This document shows positions 22,900-33,700 of a DNA stretch of 64,000 bases, piece by piece. The notes beneath the pieces were generated by a model. That model saw nothing but the letters and a program-made list of their open reading frames with translations, had not been told where the DNA came from and did no database searches. The position numbers were made by a program, and so were the translations under genes. The stretch's first letter is position 1. The number at the start of each line of letters is the position of its first letter. This DNA is from Durusdinium trenchii (Eukaryota > Sar > Dinophyceae > Suessiales > Symbiodiniaceae), in contig CAXAMN010022696.1 of assembly GCA_963970005.1 (NCBI GenBank), positions 717,752 through 781,751 of the forward strand, in the 5' to 3' direction.

Positions 22900-25800
22900 A
22901 CTCAGGGGTGCCTGGTTCCTACGGCCCTAGGGATCAGGCGGTACTGGAAGGGCCGGTGCATGAGAGGCAAACCCAGAGAGACATCTATCCCATGCCACCT
23001 ATGCCGAATTCAGAGATCCCTGCTGGTCGTTTTTCGAGGAAATGTCGGAGAAGGATTGGGCAGAGAAAACATTTTGAGGAGGAGGTGAATCACACCATTG
23101 ATTCATTGAACATTTTGTTTGGAGCAGCTGGCAAACATCTACAGCACAGTTGGGGAGCAGAATACATGGTCCCCAATGCCGCACAGAGCCAGGTGCTGGA
23201 ATTTGTGAAGAGTGCATGTCGAAGGGTGGGCAAACCGCCTGCTACTTCGGGCTCAGAGGCCCTTGAGGAGCTTCGAGTCGCCGAGGGCTATGAGGACTTG
23301 CCGGCCTCATCGCCCTTAGGATCCTTCAACCCTGACCTGGTTTCATTGCCGACGGCGGAGACGAATCCGATTCCGTTGTCGCATCTTTGGGGCCCGGGCG
23401 GGCGACAAGAGGTGGAGGATTTCTCACACACTCAAACATTGAGCACAACAGAGGCCGAGCAGAGACTGCTTGACAGTGGAGTGGAGAAGTGTTATGAGGA
23501 CCCTCAATTTCGTGATCCCCACAAGTATGCAGAGTTCATCAAAAGATTGTTTACATTGAAACTTGTGGACATGAGCTTGCAGCCTGCGGTTGAGAGAGTT
23601 GGCATATTTTTTGTGAAGAAAAAGGGGGGAAAGCTGCGCATGATTTTGGACTGTCGACGGAGCAACTGTCATTTTGCCGACCCCAAGCCCATCAAACTGG
23701 CTACAGGGGAGGCAATGGCCACAATAGAGTTGGAGCCCGATCAGCTGCTTTACACCGCTAGTGCAGACTTGCAAAATGCCTTCTACACCATGGAAATGCC
23801 GGCAGCGCTGAGGCCTTACTTTGGCTTGAGGAAACTTCGAGCTGGAGACCTGGGCATCACAGAGGTGCAAGGACAGGCAGTGAAAGCAGAGCAGTGGCTG
23901 CATCCTAGGGTGGCGGTCATACCTATGGGGTGGTCACATGCCATGTGGTGGTGTCAGAGGGTTAGCGAAAGGATTTGCACCAGGGCGGGCTTGACAGAAG
24001 CAGAACGTCTTAAAGATGGTGAACGGGCCCCCTCCGGAAACTTCTTCCACATACAATATGTTGACAACTTGCATGTGTTTGGCACTGACAAGCAACAGGT
24101 CGAACAACGATTCTGGAAAGCAGTGCAAGCATTGCGACAGGTTGGGCTTACAGTGCATGAGATTGAGTTCGACGAGTCAGACATGTCGGTCCTGGGCTGG
24201 TCTATTGCTAGCAGTGCAGTCTTGTCCCCAACCTTGAAGAGGCTTTGGAGATTGCGGCTGGGCATCAGAGAATTGTTGAAAAGAGGTTCAGCAACAGGCC
24301 AGCAGCTGGAGCGTATCGTTGGGCATATCACCTTCGTCTCACTTTGTCGGCGAGAGAGCCTTGCAGCCCTTGGAGAAGTTTACACCTTCATCCGAAGGCA
24401 CTACCGCCAACGAGTGCGGCTATGGAAAAGTGTCAGGCGAGAACTCTGGCTTTGGGACGGCATTGCACCTCTCATCTTTGTTGACATGGCTAAACCTTGG
24501 GACAACACCTTGTACTCGGTTGATGCATCTAACTGGGGAATGGGGGTGGTTACCAGCAGCTGTTCAAAGGAGGAGGCCCAAGCTTTAGGAAGACACTGCG
24601 AGCGTTGGCGCTTCAAGGATGAACAGGCTAGCAATCCGAGGTTTTTTGTCAGGGCAGAAGATGAGTTGTTGTTACAAGGCAGATACATTGACCAGACAGG
24701 TGGTGCAGACAGGACATTCAAGACCGCGGACTTCTCGGCGGTGAACCGTCGATGGACAGTCGTTGGCCGCCACCGTTGGCTCAGGCCGGACTCCATGCCG
24801 GTCTACGAAGCAAGGGCTACTTTGTTTGCAATCAGGCACGCATTGAGATCGGTCGCCAGTTTTGGAAAGAAGTACATTGTGTTGACGGATTCGATGACGG
24901 CCGCAGTTGCTTTTGACAAAGGTAGAGCCCATAGTTTCAAGTTGAGAAGAGTCTTGCAACAGACAGCTGCACTGTGTTTGGGGTCTGGTACATTCTTTCG
25001 ATGTAGGTGGATACCCAGTGAGTGGAATGCTGCTGATGGCCCAAGTCGGGGCAAGTTCGTGCCTAGTGAGCCGGTTAGGGAGTTCACCGATGATCCACCG
25101 GCAGCTGGGGATCCCAGTCACTTGGGAACGAGAAAAGAAGAGGAAGTCAACACCGGTGAAAAGAAGCCCCCAGCCACCAGCACTTGGTGGGGCCAAACAA
25201 GCCGGTGGAAGGGCCGCAGCAGAAAAGCCGTTGACATGGGACATCGAACTGAGTGGAGCCAGTGCCTCAGTGAAACAAACCAGGAGGGCGCAAAGGCGCC
25301 AAGCAGCACATGCCCTACAGCCACACAATACCCTCAGGAGAGCTTCAGTGAGCAATGTGACCCGGAGCCGGTACGATGCCCACTGGGCGGAGTTTGTTCA
25401 GTGGACACAGAGAGCTGTTTCGATCCGGACACCGTTGCCTACATTAGACCGCCTTTTGACGGACTATCTGGAGCATCTATACCTGCAGGGGGAGGATCTC
25501 AGTCGGGCCAACTACATCACGGCTGCAACCATTTATCAGGTGCCAGGGTTGAAAGGTTTGGCATCCCTGCCAATGGCACAGCAGTCCATGAAAGGATGGA
25601 GGAGGTTATGCCCGCCAAGATCTCGGATGCCCATCCCGTACGAGGTCACCTGTTTGTTGGCACTCCAGGCATGCAAGAAGGGCCTCGTCGAGGTTGCCCT
25701 GGCAATGATGTTGATCTTTTCACTCTACCTGAGGCCAAACGAGGCCTTTTTGTTGAGGAGCCGAGACATTGTCAGACCAGTGAAGAGCAAGCCCAAGGCC

Positions 25801-26273
25801 TTCAAGCATTATGCAGTGGTGTTGCACCCGCTGGAGGAAGGGGTCCCTTCAAAGACCCTGCAGTGGGACGAGATGTTGAGCCTGGACTTGGACTACCAGA
25901 AATTCTTGGGCCCAGCATGGTGCAGCACCTACAGCTCGACAAGAAGGACCCCGACGAACCGGCCTTTTCAATCAGTGCGGAGGATGTGAACAGCTTCACG
26001 CAAGGCCAATGGGGAAGTCTAGGGTTGACGCCCTTGGGACAGCCCCACCTGTATCGGCTGCGACATGGGGGCGCTTCGCACGAGGCGGCTCACAGTCTGC
26101 GAGAGTTGACGGCCATTCAGGCCCGAGGCAGATGGCAGGCCCTCAAGTCAGTCAAAAACTACGAGAAGGGCGGCAGACTACAACAGCTGTTCGGGGCACT
26201 AAGCGCAGGCACCAGAAGGGCAAGCCTCTTAGCAGTACAACAGCTACCAAAGCAGTTGCGTTGCCAGCGCTGA
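22758..26273 (+). CDS. reverse transcriptase-RNase H polyprotein (DIRS-like)
   Basis: The open frame is 1171 aa. RT motifs in order: GGKLRMILDCRRSN (about residue 292), catalytic Asp in SADLQNAFY (about 336), IPMGWSHAMWWCQ (about 390), and HIQYVDNLHVFG (about 432), where the usual YxDD is YVDN. RNase H follows with all four acidic positions visible: SVDASNWGMG (about 587), YEARATLFAIRH (about 682), LTDSMTAA (about 710) and WIPSEWNAADGPSRGK (about 752), the DIRS/Ngaro-type ending. Between about 25110 and 25910 this frame stays open, but the real coding signal moves to the next frame (recombinase N-half). It returns to this frame at about 25915-26273 with the recombinase C-half. The first ~45 residues overlap gag and are probably not native. 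Confidence 0.7.
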   Translation: MSRFIGPCQDRDGEGGKPGEEPSKGTRGEGGRSEGEEGWREGFGEPLNSGVPGSYGPRDQAVLEGPVHERQTQRDIYPMPPMPNSEIPAGRFSRKCRRRIGQRKHFEEEVNHTIDSLNILFGAAGKHLQHSWGAEYMVPNAAQSQVLEFVKSACRRVGKPPATSGSEALEELRVAEGYEDLPASSPLGSFNPDLVSLPTAETNPIPLSHLWGPGGRQEVEDFSHTQTLSTTEAEQRLLDSGVEKCYEDPQFRDPHKYAEFIKRLFTLKLVDMSLQPAVERVGIFFVKKKGGKLRMILDCRRSNCHFADPKPIKLATGEAMATIELEPDQLLYTASADLQNAFYTMEMPAALRPYFGLRKLRAGDLGITEVQGQAVKAEQWLHPRVAVIPMGWSHAMWWCQRVSERICTRAGLTEAERLKDGERAPSGNFFHIQYVDNLHVFGTDKQQVEQRFWKAVQALRQVGLTVHEIEFDESDMSVLGWSIASSAVLSPTLKRLWRLRLGIRELLKRGSATGQQLERIVGHITFVSLCRRESLAALGEVYTFIRRHYRQRVRLWKSVRRELWLWDGIAPLIFVDMAKPWDNTLYSVDASNWGMGVVTSSCSKEEAQALGRHCERWRFKDEQASNPRFFVRAEDELLLQGRYIDQTGGADRTFKTADFSAVNRRWTVVGRHRWLRPDSMPVYEARATLFAIRHALRSVASFGKKYIVLTDSMTAAVAFDKGRAHSFKLRRVLQQTAALCLGSGTFFRCRWIPSEWNAADGPSRGKFVPSEPVREFTDDPPAAGDPSHLGTRKEEEVNTGEKKPPATSTWWGQTSRWKGRSRKAVDMGHRTEWSQCLSETNQEGAKAPSSTCPTATQYPQESFSEQCDPEPVRCPLGGVCSVDTESCFDPDTVAYIRPPFDGLSGASIPAGGGSQSGQLHHGCNHLSGARVERFGIPANGTAVHERMEEVMPAKISDAHPVRGHLFVGTPGMQEGPRRGCPGNDVDLFTLPEAKRGLFVEEPRHCQTSEEQAQGLQALCSGVAPAGGRGPFKDPAVGRDVEPGLGLPEILGPSMVQHLQLDKKDPDEPAFSISAEDVNSFTQGQWGSLGLTPLGQPHLYRLRHGGASHEAAHSLRELTAIQARGRWQALKSVKNYEKGGRLQQLFGALSAGTRRASLLAVQQLPKQLRCQR
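25018..25989 (+). CDS. tyrosine recombinase (N-terminal and core part, shifted frame)
   Basis: This frame overlaps the RNase H end and supplies a basic linker, an SAM-like N-terminal domain (SRYDAHWAEFVQW; LDRLLTDYLEHLYLQG), and the start of the catalytic domain with the box I arginine in FSLYLRPNEAFLLRSRD. The homologous sequence stops near 25910. The catalytic C-half continues one frame back within 25915-26273: HLYRLRHGGAS (His-x-x-Arg), RGRW, and the nucleophile Tyr in VKNYEKGGR. All catalytic residues (R, H, R, W, Y) are therefore present but divided over two frames by an apparent indel. In this family the enzyme integrates the circular DNA copy without an integrase. Confidence 0.65.
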   Translation: MSGMLLMAQVGASSCLVSRLGSSPMIHRQLGIPVTWEREKKRKSTPVKRSPQPPALGGAKQAGGRAAAEKPLTWDIELSGASASVKQTRRAQRRQAAHALQPHNTLRRASVSNVTRSRYDAHWAEFVQWTQRAVSIRTPLPTLDRLLTDYLEHLYLQGEDLSRANYITAATIYQVPGLKGLASLPMAQQSMKGWRRLCPPRSRMPIPYEVTCLLALQACKKGLVEVALAMMLIFSLYLRPNEAFLLRSRDIVRPVKSKPKAFKHYAVVLHPLEEGVPSKTLQWDEMLSLDLDYQKFLGPAWCSTYSSTRRTPTNRPFQSVRRM

Positions 26274-27046
26274 GTGCGATTGTGAGGCTTGTGCCGTGCG
26301 TGTTCTTGGAAGTGTTCAGCGGATGTGGAAGATTAGGTCGCAGTGTTGCAAGGCATTGTGGCTGGCCAGTTCTGTTGTGGGACATTGACTATGGAGACCA
26401 GTATGACCTCACGGTCCGAACAAATCAGATGCGCATTGTGCATTGGATTACAAGTGGAGTTGTGAGAGGTGGTCACCTTGGCACGCCCTGCAACAGTTTT
26501 TCTCGAGCTCGCGATAGGCCTGGGGGGCCTCCTCGGCTTCGGACTGATGACAAACCCCTTGGCCTTGATGGTTTGAGAGACGTTGATGCTGGTAAAGTGC
26601 GTGTTGGTAATACATTGATGTATTTCAGCTGTCGCATCTTGAGATTGGCAATGTTTTGGCGGATTCCATTCACCTTGGAGAACCCTGAGCGATCACGTTT
26701 GTGGCTTTGTCCGGCAGTGAAGAGTTTGTTGAAGCGGAGGGGCACCTCCTCCGTGGTCGTACACTTCTGTGCCTTTGGCACCAGCTGGAAGAAACCTACA
26801 CGTTTTTTTGGGGTCAATGTTGAATTGGACATTTTGCAACAGTACATTTGCAAATCTTCAAAGCGGGGGCTATGTGCATACAGTGGCAAACCGCATGTTG
26901 CTTTAATGGGCCAGACGGCAACCGGCGTTTGGCTCACGAAAGTTGCCGAGCCATACCCCCTTCGTTTGACGCACAAGCTTGCCCAGGTGTTTCAGAACAC
27001 TGAGTTGTCTTGGTTGGCTAATGACTTTGGTAAGCACTTGATGTGA
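26009..27046 (+). CDS. SAM-dependent DNA methyltransferase-like ORF of the retroelement
   Basis: 345-aa frame; recognisable sequence starts near 26285, so the native start may be downstream of the formal ATG or reached by frameshift from the recombinase. Motifs resemble cytosine-C5 methyltransferases: FLEVFSGCGRLGRS (motif I), LWDIDYGDQYDL (II/III), HLGTPCNSFSRARD with the Pro-Cys pair of motif IV, TLENPERSRLW (motif VI-like, ENP for ENV), then a KKPTRFFG segment and a C-terminal EPYPLRLTHKLAQVF. The PCN and ENP variants mean activity is not assured. DIRS-type elements and some other eukaryotic retrotransposons are known to have captured methyltransferases; self-methylation of copies is the usual hypothesis. 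Confidence 0.55.
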   Translation: MGKSRVDALGTAPPVSAATWGRFARGGSQSARVDGHSGPRQMAGPQVSQKLREGRQTTTAVRGTKRRHQKGKPLSSTTATKAVALPALSAIVRLVPCVFLEVFSGCGRLGRSVARHCGWPVLLWDIDYGDQYDLTVRTNQMRIVHWITSGVVRGGHLGTPCNSFSRARDRPGGPPRLRTDDKPLGLDGLRDVDAGKVRVGNTLMYFSCRILRLAMFWRIPFTLENPERSRLWLCPAVKSLLKRRGTSSVVVHFCAFGTSWKKPTRFFGVNVELDILQQYICKSSKRGLCAYSGKPHVALMGQTATGVWLTKVAEPYPLRLTHKLAQVFQNTELSWLANDFGKHLM

Positions 27047-27141
27047 AGCGGCTACACCAGGTGGCTTCTGTTCTTAGCTAAACAGGGCAAAGCAGGGCAG
27101 TCGACAACATTGTGCATTGCTGGACAACATTGCATTGTACA

Positions 27142-27151
27142 NNNNNNNNNN
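27142..27151. other. assembly gap (10 unknown bases)
   Basis: It lies 96 bp after the methyltransferase-like stop codon, where a 3' terminal repeat of the element would be sought. Confidence 0.95.
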
Positions 27152-27189
27152 TCAGAGCAATGCTGGCCATGGAATGAAAAAGAATGAGC

Positions 27190-27680
27190 GAGTCATATAT
27201 ATATATATAGCGATGCCCTTGTTCCTAGCTACTAGTAGTAACGCCAGGAGCTACTAGTAGGTTCTTGTTACTAGTGGCGATGCACCTTGTTACCAGTGCG
27301 TCGTGAGCTTTCTGAGGCACAGTGGTCTCTCAGAACTTCTTACACAGCTTCGATGGCGCTCTCAGGGGAGCTCGTTGCTGAGAACGGCTGTAGGCTTCAA
27401 TATGTGCAATGTTTGAGATCCCAATGCGTTCATTGAAATTCAGCGTGGAACATTGTTCATTAAGTGAGCGTTGAACATGTGTATCCACAAGACACATTTG
27501 TCCAACCCGAGTTTTCAAGACGGTGCTCCAAGGCGCTGTCCTTACGGCTGAGCCAACCTGCTGGCTCGTGGGTGTTGGGATTTGTCGTATTTGCATGTCA
27601 TCTTCGAGACTTGTCAGGGTCAACGAAACAGATAGATAGGAGGCCATCGCTTCTAGGTTGGAGGCCATCACTAGAAATAT
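27190..27680. repeat. TA microsatellite and CTAGTAG-family clusters
   Basis: A TA run at about 27197-27209 leads into a plus-oriented cluster at 27208-27300. A two-unit TTGGAGGCCAT cluster sits at 27637-27680. The sequence between (27300-27637) holds no gene that I can support. Confidence 0.75.
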
Positions 27681-27758
27681 GGACCTCTGGTTGGATCTCA
27701 TTCACGACTTCTGGCTCTGAGCTTTGACTTGCTCTGGGTGTCCGCGTCGACTGCGATC

Positions 27759-30700
27759 ATGGAGTCCTTGAAACGTTTGACAGCGCTGCTTACCGCAGTG
27801 GCTGCGCACAAGTTCGATTTGATTCTTTATGGGGCTGACGCCTGGCGAAATGCTGGTGAAAACGTTTTACGGCCGATTCTGGCGTTTTGGAGGGGGAGGC
27901 CATGGCTACTAGGTTCCTTTTGCTTTTAGATTGATCGCTCTCGCGGGGATGCCATTGCTATTAGTAAAATTCTAGATTTGGCAACTTTTCCAGAATCATA
28001 GAGTAGTCAAATGATAGCTGCCTTTCTCGAGCCAGCCCGAGCCACAACCCATACGCATGTTGTCGGCCAGCCCGAGAACGCCCGTCCAAAAGTCTTCACT
28101 TCGCCTAACGTGAGTGCCAGCCATATCCAAACCTTTGTGCTACTTTGGGACAAACGTAAGCGCTAAGCCGCTGAACGTTGATAGCTACTAGGAGCAAAGG
28201 GCATCGCTACTAGGAGCAACGCTACTAGCGGCTCCTGGCCTTACTACTAGGAGCAAGGACGCTACAAGTGTGGACGGATGCGTTGATGGATGGGTGCTAC
28301 TTAGGATGGATGCGTTGGCCACTTCGCAGCTGCGCACTTGGCGCAGCAAGCGAATTTGACCTGGGCTGTTGCTGGCAGAGACTCGCCAAAAGCTTGCCGT
28401 CGTTACAGCAGCTAAACAAAGTGAGACAAGCATTTGATAGTTGACATGAAGCTTTTTTCCATTCACAAGACTTTCTGCATTATTTCAATGTACCGTAGCT
28501 GCATGTGGTGTAGCACCGGAAATAGTATGTCCACGATTATGAAGTGGTGGCATGCCCAATCGAAGAATTGTTTTGTGCCTTGTTTTAAGCACGGGTCCAC
28601 TCCACCCAAGTTGTTTCCAGTTTCGTTGGAACCGCAAGTTCCCATTCCCCAGTCATTCCCCTTAATCTGAAAGAACTTACATGCTGTATGTTTGGAACGC
28701 TTTTCTTTGGTTTTCCTATGTTTTCCTCCTTCAGTTTTGGGGACTTCCACCCAACTTCCGCTCTTGAGCAGACCAAGTGTACCACACTGCGGCCAGGAAA
28801 CCGCTCTCACCTCGAAGATGTGGTATCCCAACTGACAGATGTGAAGTCCAAGCCAGATGTGCTGGTGGCTGCTTTGGATGGTCACAGCGTGGCTTGGGCA
28901 ATCAACACGACTTTCGTACTGTGAGAAACCGTTCGATTATCATCCAGATAGTTTTTCCTTGCAGTTCGGGCTTCCGTGGCAAAGACTATGGTTTGACACA
29001 GCCAGAAGAGCGTCGCTCCGAGTCACACTAAGAGAGCATCAGAATATGAGCATAGTGTAAGGTCATGAAAGGTCATGAAAGGTGAGAATGATAAGACTGA
29101 TAAGTTAACCTAAGTACTGCAAACGGCTGCTTTACAACACTCAGAAGGGAGGCAACTCGGGTGTTCAACTGGTTTGTTTGACCCCAAGGACCCCAAGGAT
29201 TGGCTGAAGAGTACTCGAGCAGTGATCACTGCGGCTGGGCCTTTTAGCATCCACGGAGGCGAAGAATTGCTGCGTGCTGCCGCCGAGCTCGGAGTGCATT
29301 ATGCCGATACCAGTGACGAGCCTCTCGGAGTGCGCTTTTTTGTGGGTGTTCCCAACCTAGTAGCGATGCCTTTGCTCCTAGTAGTAAGGCCAAGAGCCCC
29401 GTTCGTAGCGTCCTTGCTCCATTCGTAGCGATGCCCTTTGCTCCTAGTAGCGAACCTTGTTACTAGTAGCGTTGGCCTCCAACCTAAGAGCAATGGTCTC
29501 CAACCTAGGCGGATACCAGTGACGAGCCTCAAAAAGCCAGACCCGTCACCTCGTTGTCTTCCCCATGCCAGACTGCATGAGAAGGAATGGAAGGAAGAAG
29601 ACAAGAATCTGAAGAAGCACAATGAAACACACATTAGACAAGAAAAAACACATAAACTGACTTGAACAGAAAATAGCTGTATGTTGGCTACTTCACTCCA
29701 TTGTACTGCCCCAAGGTTCTACTGGCAGCGCTGGATGATTGACCGCTATGACCAGGTGGCTCAAAAGTCCGGCTCCAAGGCTCGCAGCTTCTTGTTCGCA
29801 GCGATGCCCTTTGCTCCTAGTAGCGATGCACTTGTTACATCTTGTTACTACTAGTAAGGCACTTGTTACTAGAAGCGATGCACTTGTTCCTAGAAGCGAA
29901 CATTGCTCCTAGTAGTAAGGCCAGGAGCTAGTAGCATCCTTGCTCCTAGTAGCGATGCCCTTTGCTCCTAGTAGCGAACCTTGTTACTAGTAGCACATGC
30001 ATTACTACTTTCTATTTTATTGGCTGGGGGTAGGCCGTGAGGAGAGGTAGGTAGTAGTAGCTAGAGGTGGCTATGTTGTGGGTGCCAACACACACAACTG
30101 ACGCTGCTACATGGTCAAAAATGCAAGCAACATGGTTAAGACTTGCGACGACAGGCAGCCACTGGAAATGTAGATTTTTTTTTGGTGAGGTCCTGAGTAA
30201 GGAACTCAGCAAGAAAATAGTGTACATAGGTTGGGGTGTTCGTGCAACATGTGAAAAAAGAGCAATCAAAACGTGATTGCGGAGACATAGGAAAGCAAAG
30301 CGTGGACAGGAAAATAGTGAGCAAATAGCAAGAACATAGTGATACAATCGTGAGAAAATAGTGAGCATACTGACTGACATATTATGAAACGCCTCCTGAA
30401 ACGACACGTGACGTTTATATTTTATTATTAGCGTTATTAGGTTTCGATTCTGGATTGTTTTTTTGATCACATGTTGATCACCTTGTTTTTGCTTTCTTCT
30501 TGCTTTTGGTATCCAAATATTTCAATCACATCACCTTTGGAGCTTTCTGCTCACCTTTCCGCTCACTTCTTTTTTTGACTTGTCCCCTATCCTGCACTCT
30601 GAGATTGCTTTTCGTTTGCTCCAACTCCTACTCCGAAATCACAAAAAATAGACTATTTTGGCCACCCTCAAGTGGCTGGCTGGACTCCATCTCTTGAATA

Positions 30701-33700
30701 TGGAAGGCACAATCATCCTGGTACAGTAACTGAAATGACTTCATATTCATAAGACTTCATATGTCAAGTCATGTCAAGTCCTGTGACTTTCTTGTTAGAA
30801 GATTGATATGACTTGTAAGTAACAAGTGCATCGCTACTAGCAAGAAGGGCACCGCTAGTAGTAGTAGCTAATGTTTTGCTACTAAGTAACAAAAAGCTAC
30901 TCATTTGCTACTAGTAGTAATGCATGTGCTACTTAAGTTTCCCTAAACATCTAGAAATCAAATCATTAGTGCGAGCGCTTCTTTACGGAAGCGTGAGCTA
31001 TCCTGCGTCCTGTCAGTAGTAGCTATTTAAGCTACTAGCCACCTTAGTCCTTTTCATTTGGTCAATGCAGATCCTCCTAGTTCCAATAGCAACCCCGTCG
31101 ATTTGATCAATCCTTTTTCCAGGGAGCACACTTCCTTGTTTGGTAACGAAGAGCCTTTTGTTTGGTAAAATCTAAATTTGGTGAACGAAGTTTCGACCTC
31201 ATGACTCCAAAAGACCTTGTGGATATATATATATATATACACATACATACTATGCATATATATATATATGTGTGTGTTCAGTTGTTTGGATAGGATAGGA
31301 TAGGATAGAATAGGATTTCATTCTCTGCAAGGTTTCACTTTGCTATGTTTCAAAAGATGTGAAATGATTAGCATGCTGATAGGCATTATGACTTCCGTCT
31401 TGCTTCTCTAAAATGTTGAGCCAGGTGGTTCTGTCCAGTGGTTTCTGCGTTTTGGCTGGCGATTTGGGCGCCCAGCTGGCGCTGCGACCATTGCAGAATC
31501 GCTCTGCCGATGCGTCCGTTGCGTCCCTGGATGCCTGGCTGGAGGGCTACAATGGTGGCGTGAGCGCTGGTGTGATCCACACCGCTGAAGCCATGAAGAA
31601 TGCGTCCTTTCCCAAGGTGTGGATCAGGGGCATCGCTATACTAGTAGCTGGGGTTTTACTACTAGTAGCTAGGGCATCGCTTCTACAGATTCTGAGGATA
31701 GGAAGTGATACTCAGTAATTCTCAGACATTCTCATGTATCTAGTGCTCCAGACTAGGGGCGGTCAGATCAGGTCACGCATCAGAGAATTGAGCCTGGCAC
31801 GCCTGCCCCCGGCAAGGCTTGGGAGACTGATCCTTACGTGTCTCTCGGCTTTTTGTTGAGTTGCTGTGGGGCCCTGTGGGGAGGTTATGTGTGACTATGT
31901 ATGGCACACACATGTCATGTCCTCAATCATCAAAGTCATAAGAGCCATGCCTAAGGTCAAAGGATGTTCCAAGGCATCCACATCTATCACAACTGCAGAT
32001 ACAGTAGATTGCTTGTTGCGACATTGGGCTCAGCGTAAACCTTGCCAGATAAAGTCCTTGCTTTATACTACAGTAAACAGTGTCAAAATTTGGTGGTCAA
32101 GTACAATCGGAAAGTTTGATACTGGTTGTTTGCTTGATTAGGCTGGCGCCTAACGCCACTGCTGACTTGCGAAAGGACACCAAGGTGCTTTGCCGGATCG
32201 TACCGAGACTTGATGTGTTCTTTTTTCCTGACCATTGCTTATTGAGAAACTTCCTGACTGACAGGTGGAAGGAATGCATTACCCATCCTGGGTGTCAGGA
32301 GAGGGCACCTTGTCATGCAATGGTGTGCGGCGTGCGGGCAGGATCGGGCAGGTAGGGAAGTGTGTTCATTTTGAATTGTGACAGCTTAATGCTTCTACGA
32401 GGGTTGCCCTGATTCAACTAGTAAGCCATGGCTTAGAGATGTCAATGTCAACAGGACATTGCAAGAGAGATGCTACTAGCAATGCCCTTTTTGTTACTAG
32501 TAGCTTCTTGTTCCTAATTAGTAGCAATGCCAGGAGCTACTAGTAGCATCATGTAGCATCCTTGCTCCGTTCGTAGCGATGCCCTTTGTTCCGTTCGTAG
32601 CTTCTTGTCGCACCCAACATCCAGGTGTCGTTGTGCCCAACATCTTCGGTCCCTACGATGCGCGGCTGTTGCGCCGTTCGTTCGTGCAGCTGGAGCAAGC
32701 GGTGACTTTGCGAGTCGGAGCTACTGCTGGGATGTATCCTCGGCAAAACATAGGGATGTATGTTTGTAATTAGCGGAATGAGATGATGTGGCTACTTTTT
32801 GGCACCTCCGGAATGACCTCCATGTTTTTACTGAAGCTACAGATGTTTGATTGGATTAATTGAATGTTGTTGAAGACATTTTTGCTGGGGATCTAGTATG
32901 GAGGTTGCAGAGTCTTGACGTTTTTGTTGCTCCCAAGGTATCCAAAGTGGACGGCCTTCATTGCGGAACATCCTGGCTCATGGTCTAAGTTGACCAAGTG
33001 CCCTACCGAGACCGTCTACAAGGATGGGAAAGGCAGAGAGAGAGGCTGCACCAGGTTTAAATTTGGAGTGATGGACGCTGTTCGTGGACGCAACTTGCTT
33101 TCTGATGGGCTTTGCCATCGCCTTGCGCTCCTTTCCGCAGCCTTGCCTTGTTACACTCGTTTTCCACGCGTTTTTTCTCGGCATTTTGACCTGACCCTAA
33201 CTGGTAGCATCCTTACTACTAGTAACAAGGCACCTTGCTACTAGTAGCATCCTTACTACTAGTAGTGACCTGACCCTCATTTATGTGGCTTTTGGCCATC
33301 TCGTCCGCAGGATGGCTCTTGGTCGTACCGATTCCACGCTAGTGCAGGGCAGCGACGCTCCTCAGCTTCAGAAGATTCCGAATCTTGTTTTGTCCCCGTG
33401 CGTCTGTAGAAACCTGCACTCTGATACACTACAGACACCCCCTTCTTACCTCGCTTGCCTTGAAGAACGATCCTAACTGCCCCTTTAAAACATAGTTTTG
33501 TTCAACTGCCAGTTCGGCAACAAGGCTCCGGGGTCCTATTGTCTGGGCACGGAGACCCTGGATATCGCTTTACGGCCGTGGGATTGGCGGAGACCGGGCT
33601 GTGCTTGGCTGGCAAGACCTCCAAGTGCCCAAAGCCACTTGGATGTTTCGGTCCACGTGACGATTGAACGTGCGTGTTTCCACTCTTCAAGGTGCGTGCT

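Larger units (their letters stand above)
21132..27050 (+). mobile_element. DIRS-like tyrosine-recombinase retroelement with methyltransferase-like ORF
   Basis: Five coding segments lie head to tail on the plus strand: a membrane-anchored small ORF, a gag-like ORF, reverse transcriptase with RNase H, tyrosine recombinase, and a methyltransferase-like domain. This order (RT-RH-YR-MT, no integrase or protease) is that of DIRS-type elements, which are known to replicate through a circular intermediate and integrate by a tyrosine recombinase. Consecutive segments use different frames with overlaps. I could not identify terminal or split direct repeats by eye; the 3' side meets an assembly gap at 27142. 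Boundaries are therefore only the coding limits. It carries few CTAGTAG repeats, unlike its flanks. Confidence 0.75.

Noticed and set aside
25120..25905. Continuation of the RT frame as genuine protein
   Set aside because: The overlapping frame carries the recombinase domain; this frame has no recognisable content here.
21000..27200. Terminal or split direct repeats of the DIRS-like element
   Set aside because: No convincing matching pair was found by eye and the 3' flank meets an assembly gap; a self-alignment of several copies is needed.
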